DNA of 64,000 nt, from the NCBI RefSeq assembly GCF_002312815.1, contig NZ_NKQJ01000002.1, positions 287,527 through 351,526 on the forward strand, read 5' to 3'. The position numbers and the translations under genes were made by a program. This document shows positions 45,299 through 54,695 of this stretch, piece by piece; the first letter of the stretch is position 1; every line of letters begins with the position of its first letter. A model generated the notes under the pieces. That model worked only from the letters and a program-made list of their open reading frames with translations. It did not search any database and was not told the origin of the DNA. This DNA is from Agaribacterium haliotis. GTDB lineage: Bacteria > Pseudomonadota > Gammaproteobacteria > Pseudomonadales > Cellvibrionaceae.

Positions 45299-46669
45299 TT
45301 AGCCTTCGGCTTTTCTGGCAATGATACCGGCGCTTTGCTCTTCGAGAATATGAGTGATGCGCTTGGCTTTACCGCTCAAGAAGGTGTGCAGCAGTACGGT
45401 TGGGATCGCAACAATCAGACCCATTACCGTGGTTACAAGAGCACTAGAGATACCGCCAGCCATAGCTTTAGGATCACCCGCACCGTAAATGGTGATGGCC
45501 TGGAAGACCACAATCATACCGGTAACCGTACCGAGCAGACCCAGCAGAGGTGCAACCATAGAGATAATCTTCAGCGTTGGCAGCAAACTTTCGATTGCCG
45601 GGCGCTCTTTCAATACGGCCTCTTCAAGCTTGAGCTCAAGTGACTCGGTGTCGATGCCAGGGTTGTCTTCAGCAACTTTCAACACGCGGCCAAGTGGGTT
45701 GTTCGGGTTGGCCTTCTTAGACTTAAGCTGCTTGCTTACTTTCGCACCAATACCGCCGAGGGCAATAAAGCGAATGAATGCAATCAACAGACCGATAACA
45801 AAAATTGGGGTAATGAAGTAAGTACCAACAAAACCACCTTGCTGCCAACGCTCTTTGAGGTTAGGTGTATCGATCAAGGCTTTGAGCAGCTGACCTCCAG
45901 CAGGGCCGGTAGGGTCAACACCGACTTTGGTAAAACCAGAAGTCGCGTTCTGCAAAGCCAAGCTGTTGTTGTTGGCAGGCTGACGAGCAAGCTCACTTAA
46001 GTTGCCCGACTTAGGGTTAAATTCGAGGTACTTGCCGTCTGAAACCAGGTTGTAATTACCGATGCGAACAACAGTGCGCTGATTCTGGTTACCAGAAGGG
46101 TCGCTCACGCTGGCGCTGAAGCTGGTCACTTTGCCCGACTCAATAACTTCTTGAAGCAAGAGGCTCCACAGCTTTTCAAGCTCAGCCGTAGTAGGCAGCT
46201 TGGTTTCACTGTTCATTTTGTCAATCAGCTCGCTCAGAAACTCTTCGCGACCGGGGAACTGAGCACTGACCAGAGAGCTTTCAATGTTAGAGCGCAAGTC
46301 ACCGGCGGTTGAAGTCATGTGACCGAAGAGCTCGTTCAGAGCACCTAAACGCTCTTCACGCAAAGTACGCGCTTTTTTAATTTCAGCTTCAAGCTCTTTT
46401 GCTTGTGCCTCTAACTGCTCGGAGCGTTTTTCCTGAGCGGCCTTTTCGGCTTTTGCTTGCTCGAGCAACTTAGCTTGCTGAGCGCGCTGCTTTTTAAACT
46501 GAGCTTCGCGGCTGCGACTTTCTTTGGTCTCACCGATCTTGCTCTGATTTACCATTTTCAGCAGCTCATCGAGAGAGGCCGCTTTGTCATCCTGGGCAAA
46601 GGCGCCAAAAGACATAGACATCAGGCCGGCGGTAACGAGACCTACAATTGCGGATTTAACAGTTCTCAT
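45299..46669 (-). CDS. Long MotA/TolQ/ExbB-family protein with periplasmic coiled coil (TtpC-like)
   Basis: A 456-residue protein: signal peptide (about 1-25), a charged coiled coil (about 40-115, KKQRAQQAKLLEQAKAEKAA), a periplasmic domain, a membrane helix near 290-310, then an ExbB core with LKIISMVAPLLGLLGTVTGM and SSALVTTVMGLIVAIPTVLLH. The extended periplasmic part distinguishes it from normal ExbB and resembles TtpC, needed for TonB2 function in Vibrio. Its start overlaps the DUF3450 gene by four bases. Confidence 0.9.
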   Translation of the reverse strand: MRTVKSAIVGLVTAGLMSMSFGAFAQDDKAASLDELLKMVNQSKIGETKESRSREAQFKKQRAQQAKLLEQAKAEKAAQEKRSEQLEAQAKELEAEIKKARTLREERLGALNELFGHMTSTAGDLRSNIESSLVSAQFPGREEFLSELIDKMNSETKLPTTAELEKLWSLLLQEVIESGKVTSFSASVSDPSGNQNQRTVVRIGNYNLVSDGKYLEFNPKSGNLSELARQPANNNSLALQNATSGFTKVGVDPTGPAGGQLLKALIDTPNLKERWQQGGFVGTYFITPIFVIGLLIAFIRFIALGGIGAKVSKQLKSKKANPNNPLGRVLKVAEDNPGIDTESLELKLEEAVLKERPAIESLLPTLKIISMVAPLLGLLGTVTGMIVVFQAITIYGAGDPKAMAGGISSALVTTVMGLIVAIPTVLLHTFLSGKAKRITHILEEQSAGIIARKAEG

Positions 46670-47454
46670 TGCGCAGCCTCCGGAGCGATGATAGGCAGTT
46701 GCAGAACGTCGATAGACGCACGTTTATTAGCAATCTTGATGGCTTGGCGAATGGCGTTGCGGTAAGTACCTGCATCGAGTTCTTCCCAAGCACCGTTTTC
46801 TTTATTCCAGGCACCGGTCAACTTGGTGTCTTTAGTTTGGTAGACAAGGGCTATGCGACCGATGGCCAACACGTCTACTTCACGATCCTGGCCACCGATG
46901 TTCAACGTGTCGGTATAGGTCTCAAGCTTGCGGCCGCTTTCGCCTTCAATAGCGTAGAGCTCAAGAACTTGGCGGAATTTTTCAGCGATAGAGAAGTCGG
47001 CGCGATCCATGTTGTCGCGGACTTTGTCAATCTCTTCAAGGCGCATATCCAGCTGAGTCGGCATATCGAGCTCAACAAACTGCTCCAGGGCATCAAGCAT
47101 GCGGACAGCCAGAGGCGGAATCTGACGCTGCAGCACGGTAATGTTATTGATGGAGTCGTTTAGCTCCTGGATTTTTTGCTGCTGCTTTTCGATCTGCTTG
47201 CTCAGCTGAGCGTTGTAGACTTTGAGGCCTTCAATGTCTTTGCTGACCAATTTGTATTTTTGCAGCAGATCACCGGACTCCTCAGCCATTTTGTTAATGC
47301 GCTGCTGAGATTTTTGTGCGGCAACGGTTTTTGACTGACTGGCAGCCAAAACCTTGTCGATATCTTTATCTGCAAGTGCAACGCTGCTAAACATTGCCCC
47401 GGCAGAAACGGCTGTACCCAAGAGTACCGCCTTTACTCGCTGATGTTTGTTCAT
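46666..47454 (-). CDS. DUF3450 periplasmic protein, first gene of the TonB2-type operon
   Basis: A 262-residue exported protein with a signal peptide ending near VALA and a long coiled coil (about 30-110: LKVYNAQLSKQIEKQQQKIQ). A helical and beta C-domain with the VLAIGRIALVYQTKD block follows, diagnostic of DUF3450. These proteins always accompany TtpC-like ExbB and TonB2 genes. The frame extends to 47604, but the ATG at 47454 is preceded by GGGGGGA and gives a normal signal peptide. Confidence 0.88.
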   Translation of the reverse strand: MNKHQRVKAVLLGTAVSAGAMFSSVALADKDIDKVLAASQSKTVAAQKSQQRINKMAEESGDLLQKYKLVSKDIEGLKVYNAQLSKQIEKQQQKIQELNDSINNITVLQRQIPPLAVRMLDALEQFVELDMPTQLDMRLEEIDKVRDNMDRADFSIAEKFRQVLELYAIEGESGRKLETYTDTLNIGGQDREVDVLAIGRIALVYQTKDTKLTGAWNKENGAWEELDAGTYRNAIRQAIKIANKRASIDVLQLPIIAPEAAQ

Positions 47455-47624
47455 ATTCCCCCCAACCTGGGTACTAAGACAAAAAAAGAATTCCAATAAC
47501 TTGGAACGGCAAACTACTGACTCTAGGCCAAATATCACTGAAGTATAGTCAGCCCGGAGCCTAAAATTCAGACGAACGATTCTAATAAGACCTCTTTGTA
47601 ACATTCAAACCTTAATAAGGAAGC

Positions 47625-47653
47625 CCTATAAGAGGTCACGCCAAGCATAACAA
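47625..47653 (-). promoter_or_regulatory. Candidate promoter of the TonB2-type operon
   Basis: On the minus strand, TTGTTA (complement of 47648-47653) and TATAGG (complement of 47625-47630) are 17 bases apart, each matching four of six consensus positions. Transcription would start near 47618, giving a leader of about 165 bases. A GGTAAC site sits just upstream of the -35. Confidence 0.45.
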
Positions 47654-47655
47654 AA

Positions 47656-47705
47656 GGTAACACAATCAGACCCAGTTACCGCACCGGGTAACACCGAGGT
47701 AACAC
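47656..47705. promoter_or_regulatory. GGTAAC operator-like array upstream of the TonB2-type operon
   Basis: Three GGTAACAC copies lie at 47656-47663, 47687-47694 and 47698-47705, with an inverted GTTACC at 47675-47680. The inverted pair forms GTTACC-N6-GGTAAC. Copies are 11 and 31 bases apart, close to one and three helical turns. The array is between folA and the candidate promoter, where an activator or repressor could act. The regulator is unknown. Confidence 0.5.
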
Positions 47706-47720
47706 TAGCTCAGTTTCTAT

Positions 47721-48233
47721 TCAGGGTGCCATTTTTTTGTAGCTTACAAAGGCGTAAGACGGCTCTGAGCCAGAGCTGGCGGGATATTGCTGTCGATCAA
47801 ATTCCTTCCAAATAGCCTTGTTTATTTGCGGAAAAAATGCATCGCCCTCAATGTCAAGTTCAACTTCGGTAACATGTAGAACATCGGCTTTTTCGATAAG
47901 CTGAGTGTATATATTGGCGCCACCTACAATCATAAACTTGTCTAAACCGTCGTCCGCTGCGAGCTCGGTTGCACAGGAAAGCGCCTCATTTAAGCTGTGA
48001 CAAACGATGACACCGTCCGCTGCCCGCCACTTTTCATCCCTGGTTACGACTATGGTGGTGCGCCCCGGTAACGGTCGGCCGATGCTTTCATAGGTTAAGC
48101 GCCCCATAACCATCGGGTGCCCCATCGTCAACGCCTTAAAATGCTTCAGGTCCGCAGGTAATTTCCACGGCAAGCTGTTGTTAACTCCAATAACGTTGTT
48201 CTGCGCCATCGCTACAACAATATGCATTTCCAT
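47721..48233 (-). CDS. folA: Dihydrofolate reductase
   Basis: Reduces dihydrofolate with NADPH. The 170-residue protein has MAQNNVIGVNNSLPWKLPADL, MGRLTYESIGRPLPGRTTIVV and the GGANIY cofactor motif, as in chromosomal FolA. The start at 48233 (MEMHIVVAMAQ) lies six bases after the thyA stop; the longer frame to 48275 would overlap thyA. thyA-folA order is common and pairs the producer and recycler of dihydrofolate. Confidence 0.94.
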   Translation of the reverse strand: MEMHIVVAMAQNNVIGVNNSLPWKLPADLKHFKALTMGHPMVMGRLTYESIGRPLPGRTTIVVTRDEKWRAADGVIVCHSLNEALSCATELAADDGLDKFMIVGGANIYTQLIEKADVLHVTEVELDIEGDAFFPQINKAIWKEFDRQQYPASSGSEPSYAFVSYKKMAP

Positions 48234-48238
48234 AATAT

Positions 48239-49072
48239 TTACACCGAAATTGGCGCGCTGATGCGCTCGTGACACTGGTAATTGCGCAGTTCAAAATCGT
48301 CGTAACTAAAATCAAAGATATTTTTAACTGACGGGTTTAAATGCATCGTTGGCTTGGCAAAAGGCTCGCGCTGGAGCTGCGTTTCAACCTGCTGCATATG
48401 GTTCAAATACAAATGCGCATCGCCAAAGCTGTGCACAAAATCCCCCGGTTCTAAGTCGCAGACCTTGGCCACCATCAAGGTAAGCAAAGCATACGAAGCA
48501 ATATTAAATGGCACCCCGAGAAATACATCGGCACTGCGCTGGTAGAGCTGGCAGCTCAATTTGCCATCGAGCACATAAAACTGAAACAGTGTGTGACACG
48601 GAGGCAGGGCCATCAGCCCTCGCTCGGCATTGATATTCGGTGCGACACCTTCATCGGGCAACAGCGCGGGATTCCACGCACTAACAATCAAACGGCGCGA
48701 ATCGGGCTTATTTTTTATCTGTTCAATAACATCAGAAATTTGATCAATCGTAGTGCCGTCGCCACGCGCCCAAGAACGCCACTGAACGCCGTACACCGGG
48801 CCGAGCTCGCCGGTCTCTGTCGCCCACTCATCCCAAATACTAACGCCATTGTCGTTGAGGTACTTGATATTGCTATCGCCTTTTAGGAACCACAACAGCT
48901 CGTGAATAATGCTTTTTAAATGGCATTTTTTTGTGGTGACAAGGGGAAAGCCTTCGCTTAGGTCAAAGCGCATCTGATAACCAAAAACACTGATGGTACC
49001 GGTGCCTGTCCGGTCTGACTTTTTAACCCCGTTGTCGCGAACGTGGCGCATTAAATCGAGATACTGTTTCAC
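48239..49072 (-). CDS. thyA: Thymidylate synthase
   Basis: Methylates dUMP to dTMP. The 277-residue protein has the catalytic Cys in [15 protein letters not shown], the [19 protein letters not shown] block and the [10 protein letters not shown] segment. It starts with GTG at 49072 and overlaps the lgt stop by four bases (GTGA), so translation is coupled to lgt. Confidence 0.96.
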   Translation of the reverse strand: MKQYLDLMRHVRDNGVKKSDRTGTGTISVFGYQMRFDLSEGFPLVTTKKCHLKSIIHELLWFLKGDSNIKYLNDNGVSIWDEWATETGELGPVYGVQWRSWARGDGTTIDQISDVIEQIKNKPDSRRLIVSAWNPALLPDEGVAPNINAERGLMALPPCHTLFQFYVLDGKLSCQLYQRSADVFLGVPFNIASYALLTLMVAKVCDLEPGDFVHSFGDAHLYLNHMQQVETQLQREPFAKPTMHLNPSVKNIFDFSYDDFELRNYQCHERISAPISV

Positions 49073-49896
49073 GCGTTGCTCCTATTATCTTGCACCTTGG
49101 CCGCCCCATCTCTATTTGCTTTGATATAAGCACCTGCAAAAAATATAAGCCCTATGATCACCATCGGAACACAGAGGATTTGCCCTCGAGTCATCCAGCC
49201 AAACAGATCAAACTGAATATGGGCATCCGGCTCACGGAAAAATTCAACCGTGAAACGGAAGCTGCCATAGAGAATCAAAAACAGCGAACTGACCGCCGCC
49301 GTTGGGCGCGGTTTGCGCGAGTAAATCCACAGCACGACAAATATAACAATGCCCTCGAGAAAAGCCTCGTAAAGCTGGGATGGGTGGCGACTAAGCTGCT
49401 CGGGATCTTTAGGAAAAATCATGCCCCAAGCGCTGTCCGTTGGCCGCCCCCACAATTCCTGGCCAATAAAGTTGCCAATACGGCCAAAAAATAACCCCGC
49501 GGGCACCAAAGGTGCAGCAAAGTCCATCATCTTCAAAAACGGCTGCTTTATCTTGCGCGTATAGAGCCACATCGCCACCACCACACCGAGCATGCCGCCG
49601 TGAAAGCTCATGCCGCCCTCCCACAAACGGAATAACCACAGAGGGTCGGCAACAAAATCTGCAAAATTGTAAAACACCACATAGCCGATGCGGCCCCCGG
49701 CAACAACACCAACAGCAGCGTAAAACACCGCGTCTTCCATCTGCTTGGGCTTAACCGGGCTCCAGCTTTTGCGCGCGCGCAACAGGCCAAGACCGAGCGC
49801 CGAGGCAAAGGCCAGCAGGTACATAATTCCGTACCAGTGAATTTTCAACGGCCCGAGCGCTATCGCAACGGGGTCTATTTCCGGGTAGGTAAACAT
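49069..49896 (-). CDS. lgt: Prolipoprotein diacylglyceryl transferase
   Basis: Transfers diacylglycerol to the lipobox Cys of prolipoproteins. The 275-residue inner-membrane protein has about seven helices and the signature [19 protein letters not shown], plus [11 protein letters not shown] at the N-terminus and HPSQLYEA with conserved His. The substrates include the lipoproteins seen at 21-23 and 53.5 kb. Located between ptsP and thyA, as in many gammaproteobacteria. Confidence 0.96.
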   Translation of the reverse strand: MFTYPEIDPVAIALGPLKIHWYGIMYLLAFASALGLGLLRARKSWSPVKPKQMEDAVFYAAVGVVAGGRIGYVVFYNFADFVADPLWLFRLWEGGMSFHGGMLGVVVAMWLYTRKIKQPFLKMMDFAAPLVPAGLFFGRIGNFIGQELWGRPTDSAWGMIFPKDPEQLSRHPSQLYEAFLEGIVIFVVLWIYSRKPRPTAAVSSLFLILYGSFRFTVEFFREPDAHIQFDLFGWMTRGQILCVPMVIIGLIFFAGAYIKANRDGAAKVQDNRSNA

Positions 49897-49945
49897 AGGG
49901 GCTCCATAAATAGAAAAGGCTCAGTCTGCGCGTTAAAGATGACTT

Positions 49946-52216
49946 TTAATCGACAAAATGAGATTCCGAGCCAAAACGCATGACCCGGCTTAAACCTGCG
50001 CGCTTGAACGCTTCTTCAAGGCGGCGGTTAACGCTGGGGGCATCGGTAAGGCCGAGCACATCGCTGAGCAAGATGCGGATTTGCTCGGAGCTGACGGCGC
50101 GAATAACGGATTTAACTTTTAACAGGTTTGTGGCGTTCATCGACAGCATGTCATATCCCATGCCCACCAACAACAGTGCCGCAGCCGGGTCACCGGCGAG
50201 TTCACCGCAGACGGAGACCGGCGTATTTTTTGCCCGCGCATCTGCGGCAATAGTCGCCAGCGCTTTGAGCACCGCCGGGTGCAAGCTGTGATACAGATCC
50301 GCCACACGCGGGTTGTTGCGATCCACCGCAAGTAAATACTGGGTCAGGTCGTTGGAGCCGACTGAGAGGAAATCAACCCGGTCGGCAATAGCGTCAATTT
50401 GATAAACCGCCGCGGGCACTTCAATCATCACCCCAACCGGGGGCATCTTAACCTCATAGCCCTCGTCTTTGATTTCGTCGTAGGCGCGATAAATAAGCAT
50501 GAGCGCCACTTCGAGCTCGGGCACATTGCTGATCATCGGCAGCATAATGCGCAAATTATCGAGCCCCTCACTGGCCTTGAGCATGGCTCTAACTTGACCG
50601 AGGAAAATTTCAGGGTGATCGAGCGTCACCCGAATACCGCGCCAACCGAGAAAAGGGTTGTCTTCACTAATAGGGAAATACGGCAGGGCTTTATCGCCAC
50701 CAATATCGAGGGTGCGCATTGTGACCATGCGCGGCGCAAAGGTGCTCAATTGCTCGCGATAAACCACGCGCTGCTCTTCTTCACTGGGGAAGCGCTCGCG
50801 CAACATAAAAGGTATTTCAGTGCGATAAAGGCCAACACCTTCGGCCCCGCGCTCAAGCGACAGCATCGCATCCGCCACCAAGCCCGTGTTGACCCACAGT
50901 TCAACGCGGTGCTTGTCGACCGTTTCACACGGCAAATCTTTTATCGATTCAAGGCTCGCAACCAGCTGCTTGTCTTCGTTGAGAATCTCTTCGTAGTGGA
51001 CCCTTACCTGCTCACTTGGATCGCTATATACCGCGCCGCGATAACCGTCGACAACAATTTCGTGCCCCTCGAGGCGGGTAAAGGGCAGGTCAACAGCCCC
51101 CATCACCGTCGGTATGCCGAGCGAGCGCGCCAAAATAGCGATGTGGGAGTTCGAAGACCCGCGTATCGACACAATGCCCGCCAGCTTATCGACCGGCACC
51201 TCGGCCAAGTTCGACGCCGTCAGTTCTTCGCCAACTAACACGGTGTTGTCGGGATACTGCTTGTCTTCTGGCGAAGCTTGCTGCAAATAAGCCAGCACCC
51301 GGGCGCCCAAGTCGCGCACATCGCTGGCCCGTTCACGCAGATATGGGTCATCCATACGCGAGAAAACCGCAACGTGCTCGAGTATCACTTCCGACCAGGC
51401 GTACTGAGCACTTAAGCCACTGCGGATACGCTCGGCCACCTCTCCGCCAACCGAGGCATCGTCAAGCAGGCCGGCGTATGCGTCAAAGAGGATGCGCTCC
51501 TCTTTATTGAGGTGGCTTTCAAGTTGGGCGCTCAAGCCGCTGATATCTTTCTTAACAGCCTCTATGCTGTCGTAAAAATACTGAAGCTCGGCGTCGACGT
51601 CGTCACTTTTTGCAAACGGCACGGCCTTTAAATCGGCCACCGGCGTAATCACTACACACTTACCAATCGCAACCCCAGGTGCCCCGCCGACCCCGAGAAA
51701 GCGCGCCTCCGCCTTCTGGCCTATCTCCGCCAAACCACCGGTCGCTTCTGCATGAGCAATCACCGCAGCGAGCTGCGCCGACATGGTCACCAAAAAAGCT
51801 TCTTCGCCCTCGTCAAACTTGCGGTTTTTGGTCTCCTGTACCACCAACACCCCGAGAACCTGGCGGTGATGAATAATCGGCACACCGAGAAACGAGCTGA
51901 ACACCTCTTCGCCGGTTTCTGGGAAATAGCGATAAGCTTTATGGGAATCGGCCTTATCGAGGTTCAGCGGCTCTTCGCGAGCGGCAACCAAACCGACTAA
52001 GCCCTCGCCGCGCTCAAGCCTGACTTTACCTATAGCTTCAGCGCGCAAGCCCTCGGTCGCCATCAGCGCAAAATGCTCTTTGCCTTCGCGCAGGTAGACC
52101 GAGCACACCTCGGTATCCATTGCCGAGCGCACACGCGCGACGATGATGTTTAACACCTCGCGTAAACTGGCGGCCGTATTGACCTCCTGAACTATGCGTC
52201 GCAATGAGTCGAGCAT
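49946..52216 (-). CDS. ptsP: Phosphoenolpyruvate-protein phosphotransferase PtsP (EI-Ntr)
   Basis: The first enzyme of the nitrogen PTS, 756 residues. An N-terminal GAF domain (about 1-160) is followed by an EI-type module: the phosphorylated His in RGSSNSHIAIL, the PEP-binding barrel with GLYRTEIPFM, DIGGDKALPYF, and the catalytic Cys in PVSVCGELAGDP. It passes phosphate from PEP to NPr and EIIA-Ntr, controlling nitrogen and potassium physiology. The start overlaps the rppH stop by one base, the standard rppH-ptsP pairing. Confidence 0.95.
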   Translation of the reverse strand: MLDSLRRIVQEVNTAASLREVLNIIVARVRSAMDTEVCSVYLREGKEHFALMATEGLRAEAIGKVRLERGEGLVGLVAAREEPLNLDKADSHKAYRYFPETGEEVFSSFLGVPIIHHRQVLGVLVVQETKNRKFDEGEEAFLVTMSAQLAAVIAHAEATGGLAEIGQKAEARFLGVGGAPGVAIGKCVVITPVADLKAVPFAKSDDVDAELQYFYDSIEAVKKDISGLSAQLESHLNKEERILFDAYAGLLDDASVGGEVAERIRSGLSAQYAWSEVILEHVAVFSRMDDPYLRERASDVRDLGARVLAYLQQASPEDKQYPDNTVLVGEELTASNLAEVPVDKLAGIVSIRGSSNSHIAILARSLGIPTVMGAVDLPFTRLEGHEIVVDGYRGAVYSDPSEQVRVHYEEILNEDKQLVASLESIKDLPCETVDKHRVELWVNTGLVADAMLSLERGAEGVGLYRTEIPFMLRERFPSEEEQRVVYREQLSTFAPRMVTMRTLDIGGDKALPYFPISEDNPFLGWRGIRVTLDHPEIFLGQVRAMLKASEGLDNLRIMLPMISNVPELEVALMLIYRAYDEIKDEGYEVKMPPVGVMIEVPAAVYQIDAIADRVDFLSVGSNDLTQYLLAVDRNNPRVADLYHSLHPAVLKALATIAADARAKNTPVSVCGELAGDPAAALLLVGMGYDMLSMNATNLLKVKSVIRAVSSEQIRILLSDVLGLTDAPSVNRRLEEAFKRAGLSRVMRFGSESHFVD

Positions 52217-52731
52217 TAATGTGTACCGCTTCTGTGCCCGGATTTAAGCTCGCCGAAACGGCGATGATAGATGGGGCTGAGCTCTTTTAAGGCTTTGCGA
52301 TAAACTTCGCGCTTAAAAGAGACAACCTTGGAAAGTGGGTACCAATAGCTAACCCAATCCCAGGTATCAAACTCAGGTTTGCCATTTGTATTCAGGTCGA
52401 TGGCCCGCTCTTCGCTTACTAACTCAAGCAAAAACCACTTCTGCTTTTGGCCAATACACTGCGGCTCTTTAGGCCGCACAAGTTTCTTTGGCAATCGATA
52501 ACGCAGCCAGCCGCGGGTCACCCCGAGCATTTTGACATCGGCCGGGCTCAGCCCAACTTCTTCCATTAACTCGCGGTAAAGAGCACTTTCAGGCGCCTCG
52601 TCGTTATCGATACCACCCTGAGGAAACTGCCAGGCGTCTTGACCGCCTATGCGTCGGGTCCACAGTAAACGCCCTTGCTGGTCGGCAAGTATTATCCCTA
52701 CATTTGGGCGAAAACCATCAGCATCGAGCAC
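52216..52731 (-). CDS. rppH: RNA pyrophosphohydrolase
   Basis: Removes pyrophosphate from mRNA 5' ends to trigger decay. The 171-residue Nudix enzyme has [22 protein letters not shown], a full Nudix box, and the family start [16 protein letters not shown] and WQFPQGG. It starts with GTG at 52731. Upstream is ordinary sequence shared with the divergent HAD gene. Confidence 0.95.
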   Translation of the reverse strand: MLDADGFRPNVGIILADQQGRLLWTRRIGGQDAWQFPQGGIDNDEAPESALYRELMEEVGLSPADVKMLGVTRGWLRYRLPKKLVRPKEPQCIGQKQKWFLLELVSEERAIDLNTNGKPEFDTWDWVSYWYPLSKVVSFKREVYRKALKELSPIYHRRFGELKSGHRSGTH

Positions 52732-52852
52732 CCTTGCTCCCCCTATAACTGTTACAATCCTCCGCTATTGTTTCACAAATATCGCTCTTCATCAGCAATT
52801 TTACTTAGATAAGCAAGCTCGGCTTGAGCCAGATTCAGGAATTAAGCACACC

Positions 52853-53512
52853 GTGACCTTAGCCATTTTTGATCTCGACAACACTTTGATCGCGGGCGAC
52901 AGCGATCACCTCTGGGGAGAGTTTCTTGTCGAAAAACAGCTTGTCGACAGCGAGCGCTTCAAACAAAGCAATGATCGTTTTTACGAAGATTACTGCCGTG
53001 GCGAGCTTGATATAGAAGCCTATTTGCGTTTTGCTCTCGAGCCCCTCACTCAGTTCAGCAGCGAACAGCTAAACACATTGCACAGCGAATTTATGGCAGA
53101 AAAAATCCTGCCTATCTGGCTGCTCAAGGCCGAGGCCCTGGTCGACGAGCACCGTCAGGCTGGGCACACGCTGCTAGTCATTACCGCCACCAACCGATTT
53201 GTAACCGAGCCCATCGTCAACAAGCTGCGCATCCCCAACTTGCTCGCCAGTGAAGGCGAAATAATCGACGGCCGCTACACCGGCAATATTGCAGACACGC
53301 CGTGTTACGCCGGAGGCAAAGTTATTAGGCTCAACGCCTGGCTAGAACAACAAGAGTGTGACTTTGATTTGGCCGAGGCCTATTTTTACAGCGACTCGTT
53401 CAACGATCTGCCGCTGCTGAAGCTGGTTGGCAAACCCAGGGCGGTCGACCCAGACCCGACGCTAAAGCAAAGCGCGACAAGCGCCTCATGGCCTATACTC
53501 AGCCTGCGTTAG
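52853..53512 (+). CDS. HAD-family phosphatase (HAD-IB, SerB-like)
   Basis: A 219-residue HAD hydrolase of subfamily IB. Motif I is FDLDNTLIAGDSD with the nucleophile Asp near residue 7, motif II is VITATNRF, and motif III/IV has Lys (GGKVIRL) and YSDSFNDLP. It resembles the short phosphatases that act on phosphoserine-like or phosphoethanolamine substrates. The frame is open to 52649, but the GTG at 52853 places motif I where the family has it. Divergent from rppH. Confidence 0.85.
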   Translation: MTLAIFDLDNTLIAGDSDHLWGEFLVEKQLVDSERFKQSNDRFYEDYCRGELDIEAYLRFALEPLTQFSSEQLNTLHSEFMAEKILPIWLLKAEALVDEHRQAGHTLLVITATNRFVTEPIVNKLRIPNLLASEGEIIDGRYTGNIADTPCYAGGKVIRLNAWLEQQECDFDLAEAYFYSDSFNDLPLLKLVGKPRAVDPDPTLKQSATSASWPILSLR

Positions 53513-53548
53513 CTGCGAACAAGCCTAATGCCCAACCAGGATCACCGC

Positions 53549-54631
53549 GTGAAACAGCTGTATATCGTTATTGCCCTGAGCTTTGCCTTCATACTCAGCG
53601 CCTGCGAAAAACAAGAGCAACAAAAACAAACTCAGGTAACTCAAACGGAGTTAAACCTCGATTCAGCCAACAGCACACTTTGGGCAAGTTTTGCAGCGGC
53701 AGCGCAACAAGCCCTGCTGCGCGCCGAATTTTTACAAAGCGCCATTGACGCCCTATTACAAAACAGCGATCAAGCGCATCTTGTCGCCGCCCAGCAAGCC
53801 TGGCGCGATGCCGAACAGAGCTTTTTACAGCTCAGCTTACTTGAGCAACTAAGCCTGGTAGAAGCAACCGCCTTTGGCCCGGTTCAGTTAAGACTTTACG
53901 ATGTCGCCGCACAGCCGATCCAACCCGGTTATTTAGACCGCTTTGGCCCCTACCCATATTCCGGCCTGGTCTACGATATCGGAGTTGAACTCAACGAGCC
54001 CCAACTGCGCAACCAGCACGGCCTCACCGACCGCGAAGAGGTCGTACTCGGCCTCTACGCTATCGAATTTATGCTTTTTGGCGAAGAGCAAAAGCGCGGC
54101 AGCGAAGATTACCGGGCTTATACTGAGCTCGACCAGCAAATGCTTGAGCAGCAGTTTAGCTCTGTCGATGAGCTGCCGAGCATGCGCCGCAGGCAACTGT
54201 TAAAACTGCAGGCCTCACTGCTGGTCAAGGACTGCCAGCGACTAGAACAGAGCCTCAGCAAACAAGAACAAAGCCGAGCAAGCTGGCAGCTACTAACTCC
54301 GCAGCAACAGGTGCAATCTATTCGCACGGCAATTTCTGCCGGGCTCACGCAGACACTGCTGGCGCTTGGCCAACTGCAACAGCAACTCAGCAACACTGAA
54401 GACAGCGAGGCTCAGCAAGCTCTGTTTGCAGCCTTTCAAAGCCAGGTGAGCAAGGTGCAAAGCTTTAATGCTGCCTTAGCTTTTTACTCCAACCCCGAAT
54501 ACGACGCACTTGCGCAAGTCATAAAACAAAGCCAGAGCCAGCTGCAGGCAGAGCACATGCAAAGCCTGGATGCGGAACAGCAAAAGCAAGTTTTAAGCGC
54601 GTTTTACAAGCAACTTAAGTCACTGATTTAA
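53549..54631 (+). CDS. Imelysin-like lipoprotein (peptidase M75/IPPA family)
   Basis: A 360-residue lipoprotein (lipobox LSAC) with two helical-bundle halves typical of the imelysin-like family, linked in other bacteria to iron uptake and placed in the outer membrane or periplasm. The family's GxHxxE-type motif appears as GLYAIEFMLFGEE, with Tyr in place of His, so the putative metal site is altered. The N-half has AQQAWRDAEQSFLQL and FGPVQL. The GTG at 53549 follows AGGA; the ATG at 53528 is less likely. No iron-uptake genes adjoin it. Confidence 0.8.
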   Translation: MKQLYIVIALSFAFILSACEKQEQQKQTQVTQTELNLDSANSTLWASFAAAAQQALLRAEFLQSAIDALLQNSDQAHLVAAQQAWRDAEQSFLQLSLLEQLSLVEATAFGPVQLRLYDVAAQPIQPGYLDRFGPYPYSGLVYDIGVELNEPQLRNQHGLTDREEVVLGLYAIEFMLFGEEQKRGSEDYRAYTELDQQMLEQQFSSVDELPSMRRRQLLKLQASLLVKDCQRLEQSLSKQEQSRASWQLLTPQQQVQSIRTAISAGLTQTLLALGQLQQQLSNTEDSEAQQALFAAFQSQVSKVQSFNAALAFYSNPEYDALAQVIKQSQSQLQAEHMQSLDAEQQKQVLSAFYKQLKSLI

Positions 54632-54695
54632 GCACTGGGCAAGCTTGCTGCTCGGTTAGGCTAGGCTAGACTCATAAGAGTCAGCGTGTCGAGCA

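Noticed and set aside
50399..51238. 279-codon + strand ORF inside ptsP
   Set aside because: Antisense to conserved ptsP sequence, with no recognisable domain. A codon-bias shadow.
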